Shown here: positions 59,325-64,000 of the stretch, one piece after another
How the letters are laid out: the number at the start of each line of letters is the position of its first letter
Numbering within the stretch: the first letter of the stretch is position 1
Made by a program: the position numbers and the translations under genes
Source of the DNA: GCA-2861595 sp035526335
GTDB lineage: Bacteria > Actinomycetota > Acidimicrobiia > Acidimicrobiales > GCA-2861595
DNA length: 64,000 nucleotides
Reading direction: 5' to 3'
Assembly (NCBI GenBank): GCA_035526335.1
Contig: DATLCN010000026.1
Coordinates: forward strand, 62,001 to 126,000
The notes under the pieces: generated by a model
What the model was told of the DNA's origin: nothing
Seen by the model: only the letters and a program-made list of their open reading frames with translations
The model's database searches: none

Positions 59325-60832
59325 GACGCCGCCTCGAGAACCGGCGAGTCGGCCCGGAGCTGGAGAGCGGCACACACGTGCTCCTCCCCCACCTTCGTGC
59401 CGGCGCCGTCGAGATCGGCCAAGGTGCGGGCCACCCGGCGCACCCGGTGGAGTCCGCGGGCCGAGAGAGTGCCCATCCGTAGCCGCCGCTCGAGGACCCG
59501 CTTGGCCGCGGCCGTCAGAGGTGCGACCTGATCGAGACGGGCGGGCGTCAGCTCGGCGTTGGCCCGCACACCGCGTTCGGCGGCGAGAGAGCGGACGCCG
59601 GCCACCCGCTCGGACACCGCCTTGGAGCTCTCGCCCGGCTGGCCACCCATGAGCTCGGCGACGTCGGGTCGGGTGACCGGGACGCGCAGGTCGAAACGGT
59701 CGAGCAGGGGGCCGCAGAGACGGCGGGCGTACCGCGCCCGGGCAAGGTCGCTGCACTTGCACGATCCCGGCGGGCCGCCCTGCCCGCACGGGCAGGGGTT
59801 CGTGGCGGCCACCAGCAGGAACCGCGCCGGGAAGACGGCGCTGCCCCGGGCCCGGCAGACCCGCACCACCCCTTCTTCAAGGGGTTGGCGCAGCGCGTTG
59901 AGGACATGGACGGGGAACTCCCCCATCTCGTCGAGAAACAGGACACCGTTCGTCGCCATCGATATCTCCCCGGGCCGCATCCACGTCGTACCTCCGCCGA
60001 TCACCGAGACGGCCGAGGCCCCGTGGTGGGGAGCCCTGAGCGGCGGGCGCCGGACCAGCCCTCCCGGCGGCAGCTCGATGCCGGCGGCAGAGTGCACCTT
60101 GGTGGTCTCGAGGGCGCCGGCCGGGTCGAGATCGGGCAGGAGCCCGGCCAGCCGCCGGGCCAGCAACGTCTTCCCGGCACCCGGTGGCCCGCTGAAGAGC
60201 AGGTGATGGCCGCCGGCCGCCGCCACCTCCACCGCCCACCTCCCCAGCAGCTGTCCCCGGACGTCGGCCAGGTCCGGCTCACGGTGGGGCGCCGCCGCTG
60301 CCTGCCGCTCCGCCGGATCGCCCCAAGCGCCGTCGCCCCTGAGAGCGTCGACCAGCTCCCGCATGCACGACGCCGTCCGCACCTGGTGTCGCCCGACGAG
60401 GGCCGCCTCCGCCACGCTGGCCGGCGGCACCACGACGCTGGCACTGCTGAGGGCGTCGACCATGGACACCACACCGGGGACAGCCCGGAGGGAGCCGTCG
60501 AGACCCAGCTCGCCGACGAAGGCCAGGCCGGCGACAGCCTCCGGCTCCAGCTCCTCGGCCGCCACCAGCAGCCCGACGGCGATGGGAAGATCCAGCCCCG
60601 GCCCGCCCTTCCTGACGCCGGAGGGAGCCAGGTTCACCGTGGTGCGCTTGTTGGGCCATGTGAGGCCGCTCGACATCAGAGCCGCCCGCACCCGGTCACG
60701 GGACTCCCGGCAGGCGGCGTCGGGCAGGCCGACGATGCTGAAGCCCGGCATCCCCTTGTCGACGTGGACCTCGACGAAGACCGGGCAGCCGTCGACCCCG
60801 AGAACGGTGGCGGAGGGGATGATGGCGATCAA
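59321..60832 (-). CDS. comM: ComM-type Mg-chelatase-like AAA+ ATPase (YifB)
   Basis: ComM is a hexameric helicase-like AAA+ protein that promotes branch migration during integration of foreign DNA. The 503-residue product has the N-terminal S5-like domain (VLGVDGCPVFVEVHVDKG, GFSIVGLPDAACRESRDRV), Walker A FSGPPGAGKTLL, Walker B NGVLFLDEMGEF and a zinc-type Cys cluster CPCGQGGPPGSCKC. I choose TTG 60832 with a well-placed GAGGAG; the upstream frame is implausible. It is the first of the comM-dprA pair. Confidence 0.93.
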   Translation of the reverse strand: MIAIIPSATVLGVDGCPVFVEVHVDKGMPGFSIVGLPDAACRESRDRVRAALMSSGLTWPNKRTTVNLAPSGVRKGGPGLDLPIAVGLLVAAEELEPEAVAGLAFVGELGLDGSLRAVPGVVSMVDALSSASVVVPPASVAEAALVGRHQVRTASCMRELVDALRGDGAWGDPAERQAAAAPHREPDLADVRGQLLGRWAVEVAAAGGHHLLFSGPPGAGKTLLARRLAGLLPDLDPAGALETTKVHSAAGIELPPGGLVRRPPLRAPHHGASAVSVIGGGTTWMRPGEISMATNGVLFLDEMGEFPVHVLNALRQPLEEGVVRVCRARGSAVFPARFLLVAATNPCPCGQGGPPGSCKCSDLARARYARRLCGPLLDRFDLRVPVTRPDVAELMGGQPGESSKAVSERVAGVRSLAAERGVRANAELTPARLDQVAPLTAAAKRVLERRLRMGTLSARGLHRVRRVARTLADLDGAGTKVGEEHVCAALQLRADSPVLEAAS

Positions 60833-60972
60833 GGGGGCTCCTCGCAGGTGACAGATGCGGAGGAGAGCCGTACGCCGGCCGCTCGAGGCGGTGTGCGGGA
60901 GCAGCGTAGCCAAGAGAGGTCGCCGGCGAAAGGGGGACTGTGGGTTTTCTGAGCCGGGAGGCATACTGGGGC

Positions 60973-61083
60973 GTGGGCTTCAACCCGTTGCGTGCCCAGC
61001 GGCGGCGGAGCTCGGACTACGTGTTCCTGGCCGCCGCCCTGGTCGTGAGCCTCCTGCTCGTGCTGTGGGCCTTCAACCCGTAG
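60973..61083 (+). CDS. Small single-pass membrane protein (36 aa)
   Basis: GTG 60973 opens a 36-residue frame: GFNPLRAQRRR, then SSDYVFLAAALVVSLLLVLWAF, one clear transmembrane helix with a basic cytosolic N-terminus. Very similar small proteins beginning GFNP occur in actinobacteria as far as I recall; no function is known. It is divergent from comM by 140 bases and overlaps the next plus-strand gene by 19 bases. Confidence 0.65.
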   Translation: MGFNPLRAQRRRSSDYVFLAAALVVSLLLVLWAFNP

Positions 61084-61301
61084 ACGGCGGAGGCTCCGGC
61101 GCCGGTGGCGGAGTCGAGATCCGCAGGCTCCAGCCGTACCAGGCCCTCAAGACCTATTTGTGCCCGGGCTGCAACCAGGACATCCGTCCCGGGACGATGC
61201 ACCTGGTGGCCGTGCCCCTGGAGGCTCCCGACCTTCGCCGCCACTGGCACGAAGCCTGCTGGGAGCACCGCGGCCGGCGCCGTCCCGGTGGGCGGTCCTG
61301 A
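61065..61301 (+). CDS. Small Cys/His-rich protein, unknown function
   Basis: The 78-residue product has the conserved block RRLQPYQALKTYLCPGCNQDI, then PGTMHLVAVPLEAPDLRRHWHEACWEH, with CPGC, His-x-x-Ala-Val and HWH-x-x-C spaced like one zinc site. I know the pattern from conserved actinobacterial hypotheticals but not a function. The start GTG 61065 lies inside the end of the small membrane gene in another frame. Converges with yraN, eight bases away. Confidence 0.7.
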   Translation: MGLQPVDGGGSGAGGGVEIRRLQPYQALKTYLCPGCNQDIRPGTMHLVAVPLEAPDLRRHWHEACWEHRGRRRPGGRS

Positions 61302-61309
61302 CCTTCCGC

Positions 61310-61657
61310 TCAGAACGCGCCTTCGAGCACCTCGACCACACCACCGAGGACCGACGCCACGTCGAAGCGGATGTCGGTGGGTCGCAGGGGGGCGTCGTTC
61401 TCCAGCCATCTGGCCGCCAGCCGGCGCAGTCGCATCTGCTTGGTCCTGGTGACGGCCTCGGCCGGAACCCCGAAAGCGTCGGTGGTGCGGGTCTTGACCT
61501 CACAGAACACGAAGGTGCGGCCGTCACGGACGACCAGGTCGAGCTCGCCGTCGCGGCAGCGCCAGTTTCGCACGACGATCTCGTAGCCCTGCGACCTGTA
61601 CCAGTCGGCCACCGCCTCCTCTCCGCGCTGCCCGAGAGCGCGGCGACCGTCGGGCAA
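61310..61657 (-). CDS. yraN: YraN/UPF0102 endonuclease-like protein
   Basis: The 115-residue product has the restriction-nuclease-like core: GQRGEEAVADWYRSQGYEIV, then RCRDGELDLVVRDG and FVFCEVKTRT, giving the E-x-D-x(n)-E-x-K pattern of the PD-(D/E)xK fold. In vivo function is not established; its constant place before comM-dprA suggests a role with DNA. TTG 61657 is the start, one base from the DUF2469 gene's stop. Confidence 0.9.
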   Translation of the reverse strand: MPDGRRALGQRGEEAVADWYRSQGYEIVVRNWRCRDGELDLVVRDGRTFVFCEVKTRTTDAFGVPAEAVTRTKQMRLRRLAARWLENDAPLRPTDIRFDVASVLGGVVEVLEGAF

Positions 61658-61658
61658 G

Positions 61659-61952
61659 CTACAACTCCCTCGCCGGTAGCTCCTCGACGTTCACGTCCTT
61701 GAACGTGATCACCCGCACTGACGACACGAAGCGGGCCGGCCGGTACATGTCCCAGACCCAGGCGTCGCCCAGCTGGATCTCCAGGTACGCCCGCCCACCC
61801 TCGCCCTTGGGCTCCATCTTGACGTCGTTGGCCAGGTAGAACCTGCGGTCGGTTTCCACCACGAACCGGAACAGAGGGAGCACCGAGCGGTACTCCTGGT
61901 ACAGCTGGAGCTCGATTTCCGTCTCGTACCGCTCGAGATCCTCCGCGCTCAT
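61659..61952 (-). CDS. DUF2469 family protein
   Basis: A 97-residue protein with the strongly conserved actinobacterial DUF2469 sequence: SAEDLERYETEIELQLYQEY, then VVETDRRFYLANDV and a C-terminal FVSSVRVITFKDVNVEEL. Function unknown. It usually lies after rnhB in the order lepB-rnhB-DUF2469-yraN; here it follows lepB directly, 25 bases away. Confidence 0.93.
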   Translation of the reverse strand: MSAEDLERYETEIELQLYQEYRSVLPLFRFVVETDRRFYLANDVKMEPKGEGGRAYLEIQLGDAWVWDMYRPARFVSSVRVITFKDVNVEELPAREL

Positions 61953-61977
61953 GTCACCAGCGTAGGTTCACATAGGT

Positions 61978-62682
61978 TCACAGAAACGATGCGGATCCGA
62001 GGGGCCACACCTTCAGCACCGTGCGGCCGACCACTGACGTTCGGGGGATCGAACCGAACACCCGGCTGTCCGAGGAGTTCCCGCGATTGTCGCCCATGAC
62101 CCAGAGGTGCCCCGCCGGCACGGTGACCGGGGCGAACGTGCTGGTTGTGATCCCGGGGTCGAGATAGGGCTCGATGAGGCGCCGGCCATTGACGAACACC
62201 ACTCCGCCCTTGCCCTCGACGGTCTCTCCCGGGAGCGCCACCACCCGCTTGATGAACTCCTCCGTGGATGGCTGCACCAGACCGATGCCCCCGCCGATGC
62301 TGCGCAGGACCCGCCGCGTCCGGTCCGCCAGTCCGTCGCCCGTACTCGGCTTCGGAGCCTCCAGCTGACAAGCCGATCTGGGACAGTCGAACACCACGAT
62401 GTCGCCCCGGCGGGGCGGGTGGAGCCGGTAGGCGATCTTCGACACGACCACCCGGTCGTTGATCTCGAGCTGGCTGACCATGGACTCCGAGGGGATGTAG
62501 AACGCCTGGGCCACCAGGGTCTTCAACAGGAAGGCGATCAGGGCGGCGAAAACCAGCAGGAGGGGGATCTCCCGTGCCGCCCGCCATGCCTTCGAGTGGC
62601 CTGGGTCCGAGCCCGCCGGCGCCGGCGCCGGCTCGTCGGTTCTCGGCGCTGTATCCGCCGCTGGCGCCTCCGCCTTGCTCAA
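61978..62682 (-). CDS. lepB: Signal peptidase I
   Basis: LepB removes signal peptides from exported proteins. After a 30-residue Ala/Pro-rich cytosolic N-terminus and one transmembrane helix (about residues 38-58) come the catalytic serine in FYIPSESMVSQL, the general-base lysine in FIKRVVALPGE and the MGDNRGNSSDSRVFG box. Length 234. TTG 62682 overlaps the rplS stop (TTGA). Several secreted proteins in the window would be its substrates. Confidence 0.94.
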   Translation of the reverse strand: MSKAEAPAADTAPRTDEPAPAPAGSDPGHSKAWRAAREIPLLLVFAALIAFLLKTLVAQAFYIPSESMVSQLEINDRVVVSKIAYRLHPPRRGDIVVFDCPRSACQLEAPKPSTGDGLADRTRRVLRSIGGGIGLVQPSTEEFIKRVVALPGETVEGKGGVVFVNGRRLIEPYLDPGITTSTFAPVTVPAGHLWVMGDNRGNSSDSRVFGSIPRTSVVGRTVLKVWPLGSASFL

Positions 62683-63029
62683 CGGGCGGTCCGCTTTTCC
62701 TTGATCTTGGCTGCCTTCCCGCTGCGCTGGCGGAGGTAATAGAGCTTGGCCCGGCGGACGTCGCCGGTGCGGGTGAGCTCGATCTTGGCGATCACGGGAG
62801 AGTGGACGGGGAAGGTCCGCTCGACACCGACGCCGAAGCTCACCTTGCGCACGGTGAACGACTCGCGGATGCCGTCGCCCCGGCGGGCGATGACGTCGCC
62901 CTGGAAGACCTGGACCCGCTCGCGGGTGCCCTCCACGACCCGCACGTGGACCTTGACGTTGTCGCCCGGGGCGAACTCGGGCACGTCGTCACGAAGCCTG
63001 CTCTTGTCGACCAGATCAGTGGGGTTCAT
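62679..63029 (-). CDS. rplS: 50S ribosomal protein L19
   Basis: L19 sits at the 30S-50S interface. The 116-residue protein has PEFAPGDNVKVHVRVVEGT, RVQVFQGDVIARRGDG, SFTVRKVSFGVGVERTFP and the C-terminal RRAKLYYLRQRSGKAAKI. ATG 63029 starts the normal N-terminus; the frame's longer version is shadow. It overlaps the trmD 3' end by 14 bases, as part of the rimM-trmD-rplS operon. Confidence 0.96.
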   Translation of the reverse strand: MNPTDLVDKSRLRDDVPEFAPGDNVKVHVRVVEGTRERVQVFQGDVIARRGDGIRESFTVRKVSFGVGVERTFPVHSPVIAKIELTRTGDVRRAKLYYLRQRSGKAAKIKEKRTAR

Positions 63030-63792
63030 GCGCGTCAGGCTCCTCGTGGGCACCGCCGGGGGAAACGACAGGATACCCGTGGTCGACGAGAAGCTGCACT
63101 TCCTGCTCCGTGAGGCCGCCCCGCCGGTCGATCAGATCGGGCCGGGAGCGCAGCGTGCGGGCGAGGGCGGCGGCGTGCCTCCAACTGGCGATGCGCCCGT
63201 GGTCCCCTCCACGAAGCACTTCGGGAACGGACCAGCCCCGGAACTCGGCCGGCCTCGTGTACTGGGGCTCCTCCAGCAGGCCGTCGGTGAAGCTCTCGTG
63301 GGCGGTGGAGGCCTCGTTGCCCAGCACGCCGGGCACGAGACGGGCGACGGCCTCGATGACCACCAGGGCCGCCGCCTCGCCGCCGGCCAGGACGTAGTCG
63401 CCGACCGACAGCTCTCCGTCGACCAGGTGCTCGACCACCCGCTGGTCGACGCCCTCGTAGCGGCCGCACAGAAGCGAGAACCCCGCCGGCGCAGACGCCA
63501 GTTCCCGGGCGTGGTCCTGGTCGAACCGCCGGCCGGCAGGGCCCAGCAGGAACAGGGGCCGCGCCGGCTGGGCCGCTTCGACAGCTGCGAAGACGGGCTC
63601 GGGCGCCAGCACCATGCCGGCGCCTCCGCCGAAGGGGGAGTCGTCCACGCTCCGGTGCGGGTCCGAGGTCGCGGAGCGAAGGTCGTGGACCCGGAGGTCG
63701 ATCAAACCGCGGACCCTCGCCTTGCCGATGAGGCTCTCGGCCAGATAGCCCTCGATGAGACCGGGGAAGATGGTGAAGACCTCGATACGCAT
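63016..63792 (-). CDS. trmD: tRNA (guanine-N1-)-methyltransferase
   Basis: TrmD methylates G37 of tRNAs to prevent frameshifting. The SPOUT knot motifs are FSLLCGRYEGVDQRV and LSVGDYVLAGGE; DDSPFGGGAGMVL and the C-terminal GGDHGRIASWRHAAAL are also family-specific. The 258-residue length is normal. ATG 63792. It lies 56 bases after rimM with no clear promoter in the gap. Confidence 0.96.
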   Translation of the reverse strand: MRIEVFTIFPGLIEGYLAESLIGKARVRGLIDLRVHDLRSATSDPHRSVDDSPFGGGAGMVLAPEPVFAAVEAAQPARPLFLLGPAGRRFDQDHARELASAPAGFSLLCGRYEGVDQRVVEHLVDGELSVGDYVLAGGEAAALVVIEAVARLVPGVLGNEASTAHESFTDGLLEEPQYTRPAEFRGWSVPEVLRGGDHGRIASWRHAAALARTLRSRPDLIDRRGGLTEQEVQLLVDHGYPVVSPGGAHEEPDAHEPH

Positions 63793-63848
63793 GAGTTAGC
63801 TCCCGCTGCGATACATGCGGGCCCTTTCAGCCCCTGTGCGGTCGAACC

Positions 63849-64000
63849 TCAGGGGAGGAGGCCCTCGGGGGGGTCGATGACTATACGGCCGGCGTCGCGG
63901 TCGTGGGAGACCACGAAACGGAGGGGAACGAGAGCGCCGCTCTCGAGCACGAGCAGGTCGCTGGCCGGGTTGGCCTCCACCTCCACCACCGGTCCGTAGG
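63849..64000 (-). CDS. rimM: Ribosome maturation factor RimM (C-terminal end only)
   Basis: Fifty codons are visible at the window edge: a PRC-barrel segment with VVEVEANPASDLLVLESG, ALVPLRFVVSHD and the ending RIVIDPPEGLLP, which matches the RimM C-terminus. RimM assists 30S maturation. The position before trmD is the universal one. The rest of the gene lies outside the window. Confidence 0.88.
   Translation of the reverse strand, partial: YGPVVEVEANPASDLLVLESGALVPLRFVVSHDRDAGRIVIDPPEGLLP

Noticed and set aside
63806..63832. Small CCCGC/GCGGG hairpin between rimM and trmD
   Set aside because: Five base pairs with a long loop in GC-rich DNA are expected by chance; no T run or other signal.

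Overview
The window is GC-rich bacterial DNA from an actinobacterium (Actinomycetota). Gene content and order suggest Acidimicrobiia or a nearby deep lineage, but this is inference: no rRNA is present to fix the taxon. Nearly all genes lie on the minus strand in long overlapping runs (ATGA, GTGA and TTGA junctions), and GTG and TTG starts are common. Read from high to low coordinates, it is a long stretch of the conserved actinobacterial core neighbourhood: rimM-trmD-rplS-lepB-DUF2469-yraN, comM-dprA-whiG-M23/hydrolase fusion, rpsB-tsf-pyrH-frr-cdsA-dxr-rseP, (ispG, inverted)-proS-rimP-nusA-ylxR-infB-ylxP-rbfA-nrnA-truB-ribF, rpsO-pnp-M16 peptidase-dapB, dapA-rnj-ftsK, then after an 11 kb accessory block rimO-pgsA-cinA-thpR-recA-spoVS-miaB-miaA-dapF-hflX-dapC.

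The genes cover translation (S2, S15, L19, EF-Ts, IF2, RRF, RimP, RbfA, TrmD, RimM), RNA decay and modification (PNPase, RNase J, MiaA, MiaB, RimO, TruB, QueF), lysine/meso-diaminopimelate synthesis (dapA, dapB, a putative dapC, dapF), isoprenoid and phospholipid supply (dxr, ispG, cdsA, pgsA), DNA uptake and repair (comM, dprA, recA with an SOS box) and chromosome segregation (ftsK).

The accessory block at about 13.0-24.0 kb is the most interesting part. It holds a GAF-GGDEF-EAL signalling protein beside a stand-alone Nfu N-terminal domain protein, then queF and thrB, and then a probable vitamin B12 acquisition locus. A cobalamin riboswitch (about 20958-21103, plus strand) precedes two secreted proteins: one with an alpha/alpha barrel like the alpha-domain of transcobalamin and intrinsic factor plus about six 42-residue beta repeats, and one membrane-anchored protein with a cysteine-rich domain resembling the transcobalamin C-terminal (DUF4430-like) fold. 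Divergent from them is a complete ECF transporter (T subunit, fused double ATPase, S subunit). I read this as a two-part bacterial transcobalamin-like capture system feeding an ECF transporter.

Other oddities are repeat-driven in-frame insertions in dapF, miaB, miaA and dapC; a 126-base structured inverted-repeat element between miaB and miaA; inversion of ispG inside its operon; a ylxR whose conserved N-terminus has no usual start codon; a degenerate M23 domain fused to an alpha/beta hydrolase; and spoVS sitting where recX is usually found. I found no tRNA, rRNA, CRISPR array, phage or insertion sequence.
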